From: Geobacillus thermoleovorans
Lineage (GTDB): Bacteria > Bacillota > Bacilli > Bacillales > Anoxybacillaceae
Assembly (NCBI RefSeq): GCF_001610955.1
Contig: NZ_CP014335.1
Location: 2,241,001 to 2,305,000, forward strand
Length of the DNA stretch: 64,000 nt
Direction of reading: 5' to 3'
Shown: in pieces, positions 35,536 to 44,143 of the stretch
How the letters are laid out: each line of letters begins with the position of its first letter
Position numbering within the stretch: position 1 is the first letter of the stretch
Position numbers and translations under genes: made by a program
Notes under the pieces: generated by a model
What the model was told of the DNA's origin: nothing
The model's database searches: none
The model's input: only the letters and a program-made list of their open reading frames with translations

Positions 35536-36153
35536 CTAGATATTTTTAAGAGCATCTTTGATGACATCCCAGTTTTTCAATATTTCTTCATGTGTCATCG
35601 CTTCGATTTGCTCACGGGTAAACGTTTGAGTTTTTGCACTTGAATCTTTCGGATTTACGCCACTTGTTTTTAATTTTTCTTCAACAAGTGCTTGAAGATT
35701 TTGTGTCCACACTTCCTCAAATGTAGCAAGGTTTTGAAGTGTAGACTCCTCATCTTGACCAATTAGAAAATCAATAAGTTGAACTGGAAGCTTTTTCTCT
35801 GTTGCAATCGTAAGTGCTTTATTTTTAAGCGATTCACGTAACTTTTCTTGTTCCATTTGTTGAATTTTTGCTTCCAATTCTTTCAATTTCACATCTTTTG
35901 GATCTGCTTCAGGGAAACGTTTTTTGATCTCTTCATCAATTAGTTTTTGAAGATTATTGCGTTTCCACGTTTCTAACCCTTTCGAAAAATGCTTATCCTT
36001 TTCGGAATCGAAGAATTTCTTCAACTCCTCATTTTCAACAAGCATTTTTTGCACCTCTTCAACACTTACTGAACGTAAGCCCTGAAGATATGCTTTAACT
36101 TCTTCATTATCTTTGTTTTCTTCAAAAAACTTTTTAACATCTTCTAAATTCAT
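35536..36153 (-). CDS. Capsid scaffold protein (DUF4355-like)
   Basis: 205 residues, highly charged and helical with a coiled coil (KDVKLKELEAKIQQMEQEKL), position directly before the capsid gene, C-terminal basic/helical end. Scaffold proteins template procapsid assembly and then leave. Confidence 0.82.
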   Translation of the reverse strand: MNLEDVKKFFEENKDNEEVKAYLQGLRSVSVEEVQKMLVENEELKKFFDSEKDKHFSKGLETWKRNNLQKLIDEEIKKRFPEADPKDVKLKELEAKIQQMEQEKLRESLKNKALTIATEKKLPVQLIDFLIGQDEESTLQNLATFEEVWTQNLQALVEEKLKTSGVNPKDSSAKTQTFTREQIEAMTHEEILKNWDVIKDALKNI

Positions 36154-36269
36154 ATGTATTTGACCTCCTTTGCCCTTCTAACACTGTATAGTCCTAGAAG
36201 TGCATGATTTTTTGATTTTTGCCCAGTTTAATGACATATGGCAGGTCAAGAAAATTAAAAAAGCCACCA

Positions 36270-37127
36270 TTACGGTGACTGAATTCCCTTACTTTTAGCC
36301 CATTCATCATAACTTTGATATTCGATGACTTGCTTCGTTTCGTTGTCTTTACGTTTTGTTGGCTCATATCCCTCAATAATAGGTATTAAGCAACAGCGAC
36401 AATTCGGATGTTTTGGGGGAGAAGGTTTTGTATCATCATCAAGATTAAATTGTTTTCCATCGAGTCGGGCGCATTGCTCACACGTATTTCCTTCGAGAGT
36501 TGCAACCCATTGCACTTTCTGAACGACACCGCTATCTTTATAAATCTTTTCTTGTGCTGAAGAAATCACCCGAGCTGTCTCTGTTCGAATCAGTCGTTGG
36601 GATTGATATGCTTTAGAATTAAATTGTTTGTCAATACGCCTTGCAATTTTATCGATGCTTTCTCCTTGCTGGATTCCTATATACAATTCAGTCCTCAATG
36701 CTTTTACAAGTGTGTTCGTGTTGTCCCATATTCTTTCACTGAATGGAATACCACTCCAGTTAAAATTAATGATCTCGTCAATCACTTCTTTTCGCAGCAA
36801 CGAAAAAGAAATGGCTATTTCAATATTTTTTTCAATCTCATAGGCTGTCCGATAATACGCATGAGCAAATACAGTCGCAAGGATAGTTGTGACAATAGCT
36901 ACTTCAGAAACAGCAATGTTTCTTACTTCTTCTTGCATTTGTCGTTCAATTCTCGGAATGTCGGAAACGTTCACTTTTCCGTCATTTCCGTATCGCATGA
37001 ACAATTCAGCAATGAGTTGCTTAATATTGTCACGATGTTTTCGATACAGTTTTAATACTTCACGATGTTCCTTTTCAGATAGGTTGAATAATTCATCGAC
37101 CATCTTGAGAAATTCTTTTTCATTCAT
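36270..37127 (-). CDS. Minor head protein (SPP1 gp7 / Mu gpF type)
   Basis: 285 residues from the ATG at 37127 (MNEKEFLKMVDELF), with AGGTGA 6 nt upstream; a GTG three codons earlier is less well placed. The conserved C-terminal part reads RLIRTETARVISSAQEK, QWVATLEGNTCEQCARLDGK and PPKHPNCRCCLIPI with paired cysteines. Binds the portal and enters the capsid in small copy number. Overlaps the portal end. Confidence 0.9.
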   Translation of the reverse strand: MNEKEFLKMVDELFNLSEKEHREVLKLYRKHRDNIKQLIAELFMRYGNDGKVNVSDIPRIERQMQEEVRNIAVSEVAIVTTILATVFAHAYYRTAYEIEKNIEIAISFSLLRKEVIDEIINFNWSGIPFSERIWDNTNTLVKALRTELYIGIQQGESIDKIARRIDKQFNSKAYQSQRLIRTETARVISSAQEKIYKDSGVVQKVQWVATLEGNTCEQCARLDGKQFNLDDDTKPSPPKHPNCRCCLIPIIEGYEPTKRKDNETKQVIEYQSYDEWAKSKGIQSP

Positions 37128-38397
37128 TGCTGTCACCTATAGCGTCAAGATTCATTGTGTCTTGTTCTTGCTTTAATTTCTCGATGACCTGCTTCGGATT
37201 CTGGATTCTAGGATGCCAAGAAAGACGTGTTTCAAGGTCAACCATATTCGTAAGTTGTACGATTTCTTGCACAATCTCCATTTCGTTTTGCGGAATGTTA
37301 CGACTGAATTGGAATTGAATATCTGTATAGTTGTAGTTCGCACCCTTCAAATTAAGGATATTTGTAATCAATCGAATACGTTTCCGCAATGCTTTTTCCA
37401 TTTTGCGCTCTTTGACTGAACACTTGGATTCAAGTCCAAAAAGTTTAAATCCTATAGCAATGCCTGACAAATTGGAGCTGAACTGTTCTGTTGTCAATTT
37501 CGGTGTCGCTGTTTGAATATGTATCAAATTATCAATTGTTTCAAAGAAATTTTGTTGGAATTGGTTGTTAATATTTTTAATAAGCCAAGAAGCATCGCCT
37601 TGTTGATCCAGCAAAAGCACCCCATTCTGGCGCATGGCTTGAATATCTTCCGGCTTTGTACCTTGATAGCCTTTGATCAACAAATACGCATTGGCAAAAC
37701 TTTCTAATTCGTTTGCGCTATCTGAAAGAATCTTATCAATAGCGTCAATCAAAGGGATTTGTTTTTCAAAATCCCCAATTTCCTCATCATTATTTTTATA
37801 AATCGTTACTGGCACTTCACCGAAATAGTGAGGAATAGATTGATCTAATAAAAACGTTTCACCACCGTCAAACGATGTGAAATAGTGAAACCCTTCTGCA
37901 TCGTATGCTTCCACTTTAGTTACATTTGTATCGCCTTGTTTTTCTTGCCAATAACGCAAGCCAAAAAGAATATTATCTTGTGAATCCTTTTCAACGTACA
38001 TTTCAAGTGGAGAATATTGCTTAAATCGGATATCTCCTTGCGTATCGATATACGTTAATTCATAACACTTTCCGAAAATCGAAAAATCTTTCACAATTTC
38101 TGCGTTCGTATCTTCTTCATCGTTGAAAAGAAAGATTTTTTGCAAATCAGCAAGATACTTTTCATTGTTTGAGCGAGATAAATAACTGACTGGCTTGCTC
38201 GCAAAATAGCCGACCACAGTGTCAATGATCAAACTCGGATACGATGTTGCAATTTTGTTATTCGGCTTGAGTGGATCAGGAAGTTGACGATTTAAAATGT
38301 CATTCCGACCAACGTAATAATTGTACAGTTTCTGATATCGAGGCAATTCTGTACGATGTTTCTTTATCGCATCTCTAATTTGTTCTGATGTTAACAC
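37120..38397 (-). CDS. Portal protein (SPP1 gp6-like)
   Basis: 425 residues: HRTELPRYQKLYNYYVGRND, NNKIATSYPSLIIDTVVGYF, DKILSDSANELESFANAYLL, FSRNIPQNEMEIVQEIVQL. Dodecameric DNA entry channel at one capsid vertex. Lies between large terminase and minor head protein in the usual order. Confidence 0.93.
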   Translation of the reverse strand: MLTSEQIRDAIKKHRTELPRYQKLYNYYVGRNDILNRQLPDPLKPNNKIATSYPSLIIDTVVGYFASKPVSYLSRSNNEKYLADLQKIFLFNDEEDTNAEIVKDFSIFGKCYELTYIDTQGDIRFKQYSPLEMYVEKDSQDNILFGLRYWQEKQGDTNVTKVEAYDAEGFHYFTSFDGGETFLLDQSIPHYFGEVPVTIYKNNDEEIGDFEKQIPLIDAIDKILSDSANELESFANAYLLIKGYQGTKPEDIQAMRQNGVLLLDQQGDASWLIKNINNQFQQNFFETIDNLIHIQTATPKLTTEQFSSNLSGIAIGFKLFGLESKCSVKERKMEKALRKRIRLITNILNLKGANYNYTDIQFQFSRNIPQNEMEIVQEIVQLTNMVDLETRLSWHPRIQNPKQVIEKLKQEQDTMNLDAIGDSNE

Positions 38398-38412
38398 CTT
38401 TTCACCTACCTT

Positions 38413-40002
38413 CTATAATCCTAATAAACGTCTATCTAACGATTGGATACGTCTCATTTTCTGAATCAACGTGACGGCCATTTCTAATGAGTCTGGCGCA
38501 TCATCATTCTTTGCTGTCGATGAGTAATCAAGAATTTGCTGATTGTATGCTTTATTGTGAGGGTTGAATTTTATATATCCGTTTGCAATCATCGGCTGCA
38601 AAGACATGATGCGTGAATGTTTATTGGAGCGTGAATTAATTTCCACAATGTCGATATAATAGCCGTTTTGGATGAGTTTTTTCTCAAGCTGTTGCTTTAA
38701 CAACGCTTGGAAGTTCACTGTTTCAATGCCGATACGTGAAATAGGATATTTTGACATTTTTTCAATGACAGTATCAATGAGTACATCTGGCTTTAAGCGT
38801 CTGCAATCGCCATCAATGACATAAAAATAACCGTCCTCGTCTTTCGCAAGCACAGTGATTGCGGAAAAGTCCGAACGGTTTGACTTTGCAAGTGATGGAT
38901 CGATTGTCATTACGATTTCTTCAAGTTTAGATGTATCTAATTCGCTAGGTGTGAAATAAATGAGTTCTTGAAATACTCTATCCTTTGATGACTTTGGTTC
39001 GTTCTGTAACTCTTTCGAGAAAGCATCGTCACCGATTTCAATACGTTTAAGCATTAAGTCATAATAATCATTTTTTGCTTCCCAAAGCACCTTTGTACCT
39101 TTGAGCATTTCCTCTTTATGTTTTTCGAAAAATGTTTCAGCAGCGGACAATCTGAATGGATTCGATAGGTCTGTAACGATTTCTTCCCATTCGTTCCAAA
39201 GGTCTTCACGTTCTGACCATGAAATAACGGCTTGATAAAACAGCGTTGTATATGTAGGGTTGTTCATGATATCGGCTAACAGGTCATCCTCTGTCATTCG
39301 AGTGCCGATGAACAGGAATGATGTATATGTATCGCCTGTGTTCACAAGGGATTCCCAGTACCATTTTTTTAGTTGGTCAAGTTTAGATTCAGATGAAATA
39401 TTGCTATCCTTCTGAATATCATCTGAAATAATTAATGTCGGACGTAAATTCTTATATTTGATACCACGAAGGGAACTATCAGCACCTTTTGCCATGATAC
39501 ATGTGTCATTAGTCAAGATAAGGCATTCTGTATTCCATGTGTCGCCTTTTAAGTCGCCAAAATCCTCAAGAATCGCTTCATTTGTTTCGAGTTCAATGCG
39601 AATAGATTTCAAAAACTCTTTTGCCATTGCTTCGTTAGCACTGATGAGAAGGATAAATGGCTTTAAACGAAACAGCAAGCAGTATAATGGGATTTTAAAG
39701 CTTCCGAGCGTAGACTTTGCATAACCACGTGGAGAAACCACGCAAAGATTTTTTATTTCTCCATCGAGCATTTTTTGTAAATGTTCTTCAATTTCAGCGT
39801 GAAAAGCAGGTGATTCACGACTGAAATATTTAGGAAAATAGGCTTTACCGAAATACTCTTTATCAAGTTGGGCTAATTTTTTACGTAAACCGTTTTTACC
39901 GGTGTATTTACCTTTGTATTTCAGTAGTAAATCTTCAATTTGTTCATCTGTAAAGTGACGTTTGAGATACTGCAACATAAGTTCTTTCTGTTGCTTATCC
40001 AT
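38413..40002 (-). CDS. terL: Terminase large subunit
   Basis: 529 residues from the ATG at 40002 (MDKQQKELMLQYLKRHF), GGAGGTGA upstream; the frame is open 26 codons more. ATPase: Walker A-like SPRGYAKST, Walker B PTLIISDDIQKD, coupling motif SFLFIGTRM. Nuclease domain: VMTIDPSLAKSNRSD, GIETVNFQALLKQQL and DDAPDSLEMAV with catalytic aspartates. Packages DNA into proheads. Separated from terS by a resolvase gene. Confidence 0.93.
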   Translation of the reverse strand: MDKQQKELMLQYLKRHFTDEQIEDLLLKYKGKYTGKNGLRKKLAQLDKEYFGKAYFPKYFSRESPAFHAEIEEHLQKMLDGEIKNLCVVSPRGYAKSTLGSFKIPLYCLLFRLKPFILLISANEAMAKEFLKSIRIELETNEAILEDFGDLKGDTWNTECLILTNDTCIMAKGADSSLRGIKYKNLRPTLIISDDIQKDSNISSESKLDQLKKWYWESLVNTGDTYTSFLFIGTRMTEDDLLADIMNNPTYTTLFYQAVISWSEREDLWNEWEEIVTDLSNPFRLSAAETFFEKHKEEMLKGTKVLWEAKNDYYDLMLKRIEIGDDAFSKELQNEPKSSKDRVFQELIYFTPSELDTSKLEEIVMTIDPSLAKSNRSDFSAITVLAKDEDGYFYVIDGDCRRLKPDVLIDTVIEKMSKYPISRIGIETVNFQALLKQQLEKKLIQNGYYIDIVEINSRSNKHSRIMSLQPMIANGYIKFNPHNKAYNQQILDYSSTAKNDDAPDSLEMAVTLIQKMRRIQSLDRRLLGL

Positions 40003-40120
40003 TTTGTCACCTCCTTTTTTAAAGGGTTGAAAATTTGGTAAAAAAATTTGTGATACCTGCTGCTGGGGATTGCCAGCCAAAAACAGAAGGCATACCCCCT
40101 ACCGTAAAAAAGAGCAAAAG

Positions 40121-40150
40121 AAAAAAGACCGTCAATTGTTGACCGTCTTT
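40121..40150 (-). terminator. Hairpin after the resolvase gene
   Basis: AAGACCGTCAA and TTGACCGTCTT can pair with one central mismatch, followed by TTTTTTC on the minus strand. Confidence 0.6.
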
Positions 40151-40151
40151 G

Positions 40152-40739
40152 TTAATCAATATTTAATCGTTTTGCTTCACGATATATCGTTGCTCGACTT
40201 ATTTTCGTGATCTCGGCTATCTCATTAACTGTCATCCCATTTTTGTCACGATTACGGAATAATTCAAGTGCATATTGTAGACCTTTATTATGCTCTGTAT
40301 ACTTCTTTGGTCTGCCTTTATAGACACCTCTTTGCTTTGCTAATGCAATACCTTCAAGCTGTCTTTCACGTATCATATCTGCTTCAAATTCTGCGATACC
40401 AGCAAGAATTGTTACCATTAACTTTCCTATTGCTGTAGTAGTATCTACCTTTTCACCACCCATATTTAAAACAACAAGTCCGACACCTTTTGAATTAAGA
40501 TATTCTATTGTATTCAAAGCATCTTTTGTACTTCTGGCAAAGCGATCTAGTTTAGTTACTACAATCACATCGCCTTCTTTAACTGTTTCTAAAAGTTTAT
40601 TGAATTGTTCACGATTATCCTTTTTACGTCCACTTACTTTTTCCTTAAATATCTTTTCACATCCAAACTCCTCTAACTGTTTCAATTGCGCTTCTAAATT
40701 TTGACCAGATGATGATACCCTTGCATATCCATATTTCAT
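40152..40739 (-). CDS. Serine recombinase of the resolvase/invertase family
   Basis: 195 residues from the ATG at 40739 (MKYGYARVSSSGQNLEAQ), GGAGGG upstream. Catalytic Ser in RVSSSGQN, VVTKLDRFARSTKDAL, GKLMVTILAGIAEFEADMIRER, and a C-terminal helix-turn-helix (MTVNEIAEITKISRATIYRE). It could resolve multimers or invert DNA. It sits between the two terminase genes with its own hairpin terminator, so it looks like an inserted cassette. Confidence 0.93.
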   Translation of the reverse strand: MKYGYARVSSSGQNLEAQLKQLEEFGCEKIFKEKVSGRKKDNREQFNKLLETVKEGDVIVVTKLDRFARSTKDALNTIEYLNSKGVGLVVLNMGGEKVDTTTAIGKLMVTILAGIAEFEADMIRERQLEGIALAKQRGVYKGRPKKYTEHNKGLQYALELFRNRDKNGMTVNEIAEITKISRATIYREAKRLNID

Positions 40740-40741
40740 AC

Positions 40742-40843
40742 GACTACACCCTCCTATTTTTGATACATGTATTTGATACATCGTTAAGCCTATTATATCA
40801 ATATCTCAAAAATGTATCAAGAGGGTGTAGTCAAATGATACAA
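40742..40843. repeat. Inverted-repeat cluster upstream of the resolvase (res-like site)
   Basis: GACTACACCCTC (40742-40753) is perfectly inverted at 40821-40832. Between and beside them TTGATACAT occurs at 40760 and 40773, inverted ATGTATCAA at 40812, and the related ATGATACAA at 40835. Resolvases bind such paired half-sites next to their own gene. The left copy also forms the gene's ribosome site. Confidence 0.6.
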
Positions 40844-40863
40844 ATTGATTAAAATTTTTTAAC

Positions 40864-41277
40864 TCATTCCTCTTTGCTGCCTTCTTCTTTCTTCAACATA
40901 TCCAGCAATTCGTTATAATCTTGATCATCATTGTTCGATTCTTCAATAACAAGTGTTTTCTGATTGAGTCCAGCTTTCTCAAGTGCGTTCGTCAAAGCAT
41001 TCAACTGGGCATAGACTGTCTTTGTATTCTTTATATTGCCACGTGCAATATCAACAATGATTTTTGAAAGATCACGTGAGTTAATACGCAATGTTCGCAA
41101 CGCTTCCTTTAAACTTTCTTGTGCAAGCATGTCAATATACTCTTGAGCATCTTCACGTTTCAAAAGTTTATAGATAGATGATCTGTTTTTATATCCACAC
41201 TCATGAGCGATCTCTTCAACTGTCATACCGCCTTGATAATACAATTGTATTGCCTTCATTTCACGTTCGTTTAACAT
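40864..41277 (-). CDS. terS: Terminase small subunit
   Basis: 137 residues from the ATG at 41277 (MLNEREMKAIQLYYQG), with AAGGGGGTG upstream; the frame is open 17 codons more. N-terminal helix-turn-helix (MTVEEIAHECGYKNRSSIYKL), central helical oligomerisation part, acidic C-terminus (NNDDQDYNELLDMLKKEE). Recognises the packaging site. Confidence 0.82.
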   Translation of the reverse strand: MLNEREMKAIQLYYQGGMTVEEIAHECGYKNRSSIYKLLKREDAQEYIDMLAQESLKEALRTLRINSRDLSKIIVDIARGNIKNTKTVYAQLNALTNALEKAGLNQKTLVIEESNNDDQDYNELLDMLKKEEGSKEE

Positions 41278-41403
41278 ATCTTTCACCCCCTTTGGCATGT
41301 GTAACAGTGTGCACGGGTTTGCACTCATTTTTCATTTTCCCATCATCTCACATCACATAAACATATAAGCATACACTTATATATTTAAAAAATAAAACAA
41401 CAC

Positions 41404-41730
41404 CTACTCCATCCCAACTACCTTCTTCACATCCTCAATTACCTTCTCGGCTTCCCTCTTAGCCATCTCATATTCCCTCGCCAACTCTTCACACTTCTTT
41501 TCATCTTTTCGATATATCTGCATATACCACTTCAACATGAACATTTGATCAGTCCACTTATTCACCACAAGTGTATCAATCTTCACAGTATGTTTGTGTT
41601 TACATCTCACACATTCATAATACCGATGATAAACAGGAGCACCTTTATATACTCCAATCATGTCCTTTTTAATTTTCTTTACTTTAAAGGTTGTAGGACA
41701 GCGTTCACATTCAACAAATTTGAATGCCAT
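41404..41730 (-). CDS. Zinc-ribbon hypothetical protein
   Basis: 108 residues. N-terminal CERCPTTF and YECVRCKHKH give two CxxC pairs, a likely zinc ribbon; the C-terminal 50 residues are a charged helix (EELAREYEMAKREAEKVIED). Role unknown; in the block of small genes upstream of the terminase. Confidence 0.65.
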   Translation of the reverse strand: MAFKFVECERCPTTFKVKKIKKDMIGVYKGAPVYHRYYECVRCKHKHTVKIDTLVVNKWTDQMFMLKWYMQIYRKDEKKCEELAREYEMAKREAEKVIEDVKKVVGME

Positions 41731-41792
41731 TTATTTGTCACCAGCCACACATCATATAAACATATAATCATACACTTATATAATTAAAAAAA

Positions 41793-41981
41793 TTAACCAC
41801 TTAACTCATCTTCACTAATCCATTGCACTTCTGCATCTGAATTCATTATTACTCCTGTGTTCATCATCCTTTTAATACATTCCTCATCAAAATTATCCTT
41901 CACAATAAAAATCGATGCATTTTTAGGTACTTCCACAATTTCACCATCATTAATACAAGTAATCTCATTATGCAATCTCAT
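41793..41981 (-). CDS. Small hypothetical phage protein
   Basis: 62 residues, acidic (MRLHNEITCINDGEIVEVPK, SDAEVQWISEDELSG). Overlaps the upstream gene by 14 bp. No recognised domain. Confidence 0.6.
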   Translation of the reverse strand: MRLHNEITCINDGEIVEVPKNASIFIVKDNFDEECIKRMMNTGVIMNSDAEVQWISEDELSG

Positions 41982-42192
41982 CCATACTCACCCACTCACA
42001 TTCTTCCCTTGCAATCTTCATCAATTCTCTAATACTCTTCTCAAAATCCTTTTTACCAAGCTGCATTGCAAAATATTTCTTTTTTCCATCCTGTTCAAAC
42101 GTTCCTACAATCCCAAAATCACCATCTAATCCCTTTTCCTTCTTTATTTCATCGCTAAAAAACTCAATTCGTTCAACACGAAAATTTTTCAT
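41968..42192 (-). CDS. Small hypothetical phage protein
   Basis: 74 residues (MKNFRVERIEFFSDEIKKEK, DFGIVGTFEQDGKKKYFAMQ). Both this and the next downstream protein end in an acidic W-(I/V)-S-x-D/E-E motif (EWVSMDEIA here, QWISEDELSG there). Confidence 0.6.
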   Translation of the reverse strand: MKNFRVERIEFFSDEIKKEKGLDGDFGIVGTFEQDGKKKYFAMQLGKKDFEKSIRELMKIAREECEWVSMDEIA

Positions 42193-42210
42193 CTTATCCC
42201 TCCATTTCCT

Positions 42211-42411
42211 TCAATATCCATTCACCAAATGATGCAATTCCCTTACCAAAATACACTTCACTAAATAATCCAAATCCTCACCATTGCCACTTGCTTTGTA
42301 TTCTTTAGGACTTAGCCTAATATGTCCATCAAATTCAATATCATCACCTTTATATGTAAAATGAACAGTTACACCTTCATTGTGATAAATAACTTCCTCA
42401 ATATTAATCAT
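42211..42411 (-). CDS. Small hypothetical phage protein
   Basis: 66 residues from the ATG at 42411 (MINIEEVIYHNEGVTVHFTY). Beta-rich front, helical end. Starts 5 bp after the preceding small membrane gene. Confidence 0.6.
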   Translation of the reverse strand: MINIEEVIYHNEGVTVHFTYKGDDIEFDGHIRLSPKEYKASGNGEDLDYLVKCILVRELHHLVNGY

Positions 42412-42415
42412 CACT

Positions 42416-42568
42416 TCACCCCACAAAAAAACTTACAGTCAAAGCAATAACACTTGCCAACACAACACTCAAATATCTGTTTTTATTCTCTTGGCTTTCA
42501 TCACTCAACAAGCCCATGCCAAACAACACGATTAAAATAAACAATAAAATTTGAAATGCAAGTAACAT
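42416..42568 (-). CDS. Small two-segment membrane protein
   Basis: 50 residues, GGAGGGAAG ribosome site. Two hydrophobic stretches (AFQILLFILIVLFGMGLL and YLSVVLASVIALTVSFFVG) with a charged turn between. Too short and misplaced to be called a holin with any confidence. Confidence 0.6.
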   Translation of the reverse strand: MLLAFQILLFILIVLFGMGLLSDESQENKNRYLSVVLASVIALTVSFFVG

Positions 42569-42584
42569 CTTCTTCCCTCCAAAT

Positions 42585-42612
42585 AAAAAAGCACTCGGAT
42601 AATCGAGCGCTA
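42585..42612 (-). terminator. Terminator
   Basis: On the minus strand AGCGCTCG-attatc-CGAGTGCT then TTTTTTA, after the 42625 gene. Confidence 0.7.
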
Positions 42613-42624
42613 ATGATAATCAAA

Positions 42625-42942
42625 TTATAAACCTAGCTTTTTCGCTATATACCTTTTACCAGCTTCATTCATCATTTCTTCCCAAGAAGAAAAGCGAGTG
42701 TTCTCTTTAACATAGTTATCTAATTCAGACTCATTAAGATTCTCGAAATCTTCCTGTGTGTTAATATCAAAAGGGCTTTTTTCGAAAAATTCATCGATAC
42801 TTTTGAAATTGGTAAATACAGTCATAAAATCTGGATTAAATAACTCTGAAAAACTTGCCTCTCCACTCGCATCCTTCGCTTTCTTCTCGAGATTTTTAAA
42901 AAACTTTTGTAAGTCATCAAATCCATCCATTTTGACACTCAC
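42625..42942 (-). CDS. Hypothetical acidic phage protein
   Basis: 105 residues from a GTG start (MSVKMDGFDDLQKFFKNLEK). Helical and acidic, ending GKRYIAKKLGL. A leader hairpin just upstream includes the ribosome site. Function unknown. Confidence 0.65.
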   Translation of the reverse strand: MSVKMDGFDDLQKFFKNLEKKAKDASGEASFSELFNPDFMTVFTNFKSIDEFFEKSPFDINTQEDFENLNESELDNYVKENTRFSSWEEMMNEAGKRYIAKKLGL

Positions 42943-42950
42943 TTGTCACA

Positions 42951-42982
42951 CCCCTTTCGCCTACTCATTTCGACAAAAGGGG
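42951..42982 (-). promoter_or_regulatory. Leader hairpin covering a ribosome site (copy 1)
   Basis: On the minus strand CCCCTTT and AAAGGGG pair around a loop with GAAATGAGTAGGCG. The 3' arm is the ribosome site of the 42625-42942 gene. A related element is at 44086-44113. Confidence 0.5.
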
Positions 42983-43043
42983 ACATTTTTCCTGCTAATT
43001 CAATAAAAAGCACCTGATTATTCGAATGCCTTAAATAAAATCT

Positions 43044-43196
43044 TTAAGATACTCCATACTTTATCCTTTTTTCGATTTCTTCAACAAAAATATCCATTTG
43101 CTTTAAGAATTCTTCTTCTACAGAAGTATAAACAGATTTCTCTGCTATTTCTTTTGCAAGTTTAAGCAAAGTAAGAATGAATGTTTCATAATTCAT
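43044..43196 (-). CDS. Small hypothetical helical protein
   Basis: 50 residues from ATG at 43196, AAGGAGAG upstream (MNYETFILTLLKLAKEIAEK, KQMDIFVEEIEKRIKYG). Role unknown. Confidence 0.55.
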   Translation of the reverse strand: MNYETFILTLLKLAKEIAEKSVYTSVEEEFLKQMDIFVEEIEKRIKYGVS

Positions 43197-43223
43197 TTTT
43201 CTCTCTCCTTCAAAAACAAAATA

Positions 43224-43248
43224 AAACAGGACCTTTATTGTCCTGTTT
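43224..43248 (-). terminator. Terminator
   Basis: AAACAGGAC-ctttatt-GTCCTGTTT, then TATTTTGTTTTTG on the minus strand; overlaps the 3' end of the 43235 gene. Confidence 0.6.
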
Positions 43249-44071
43249 CTAAGTTCAAGAAAAACTCAACAAAATCTCGTCCAAATTTAGATATTTGTAA
43301 GCTATCTTTGGATTTTAATTTAGGCTCTTTTAATTTTGGCAATGACCCCTTATATCTAGGGTTTGTTAATTTATCTAAATAAGCATATAATTCTTTGAAC
43401 GCCTTATATATTTGATCCAAGTCATCATTTATACTTAAATCTGTTTTTGTCGTAAGTAAACCTATCCTTTGTAAGTTCCGACGTACAGACTCATACTGCT
43501 CATAACTTAGCCCATGTCTTTCCATAACATCTCGATAAGTTTCTCTTTCAGCATCATTATTTATCCAATAATGCGATGAATACATTAACCTTAGAACCGC
43601 TATATCTACCATTCTCAATTCTTTTAAGACATCATAATAAGTTAACACAAAATCTTCTGTAATTTGATCATGTTCTGTGATATTAACAAAACCATTAACC
43701 ATAAATTTTATCTTTTCCTCTTGTTGTTCATCAATTACATAATCCATTACATAACCAAATAGTTGGTCAATTTTGTCTTTTTGTTCTTTTGTTTTATTTT
43801 CTAAGTTTACCTTTATTTCTTCAATTTTTGAATATAATTCGTCGGCAAATTTCTGTATATTCCGTTCAAAACGAACTCGTTTATAACCAGATATAACTCC
43901 ATATAATCCTGGAATTAACGAAGCTCCTGCATCAATCAATATCCCTTGAAGCATTCCAGTAAATGTTTCCTTGGCAATATCTGCTACAGTGTCACTTCCG
44001 ACATCGAGAATGACATCGATTGCGGTGTCTTTTACAGAATCCTTAATATCATTCTTTTTATTTTGTTCCAT
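43235..44071 (-). CDS. Accessory protein of unknown function (possible moron)
   Basis: 278 residues with no recognised catalytic motif. A Gly/Ala/Ile-rich stretch at ~35-65 (ETFTGMLQGILIDAGASLIP, GLYGVISGYKRVRFERN) looks membrane-interacting. A long charged helix follows, then a winged-helix-like part (ERHGLSYEQYESVRRNLQRI, GLLTTKTD). It has its own leader hairpin and terminator and lies next to the tRNA, features of an independently expressed prophage accessory gene. A defence or exclusion role is only a guess. Confidence 0.6.
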   Translation of the reverse strand: MEQNKKNDIKDSVKDTAIDVILDVGSDTVADIAKETFTGMLQGILIDAGASLIPGLYGVISGYKRVRFERNIQKFADELYSKIEEIKVNLENKTKEQKDKIDQLFGYVMDYVIDEQQEEKIKFMVNGFVNITEHDQITEDFVLTYYDVLKELRMVDIAVLRLMYSSHYWINNDAERETYRDVMERHGLSYEQYESVRRNLQRIGLLTTKTDLSINDDLDQIYKAFKELYAYLDKLTNPRYKGSLPKLKEPKLKSKDSLQISKFGRDFVEFFLNLETGQ

Positions 44072-44085
44072 GTACCCCTCTCTCC

Positions 44086-44113
44086 CTTCCGTCTACTCAA
44101 TTCAACGAAAAGG
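44086..44113 (-). promoter_or_regulatory. Leader hairpin related to the one at 42951 (copy 2)
   Basis: On the minus strand CCTTTTCG pairs with CGGAAGG around a loop with GAATTGAGTAGA, closely like copy 1. It lies 15-40 bp before the 43235-44071 gene. Confidence 0.45.
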
Positions 44114-44143
44114 AAAGGAATTCCTTCTACATCATCAAAAACA

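Noticed and set aside
36194..36376. 60-codon minus-strand frame at the end of the minor head gene
   Set aside because: Mostly overlaps the minor head gene in another frame and has no ribosome site.
42416..42568. Small two-segment membrane protein considered as the holin
   Set aside because: No endolysin neighbour, and it lies among early/packaging genes; size alone is not enough.
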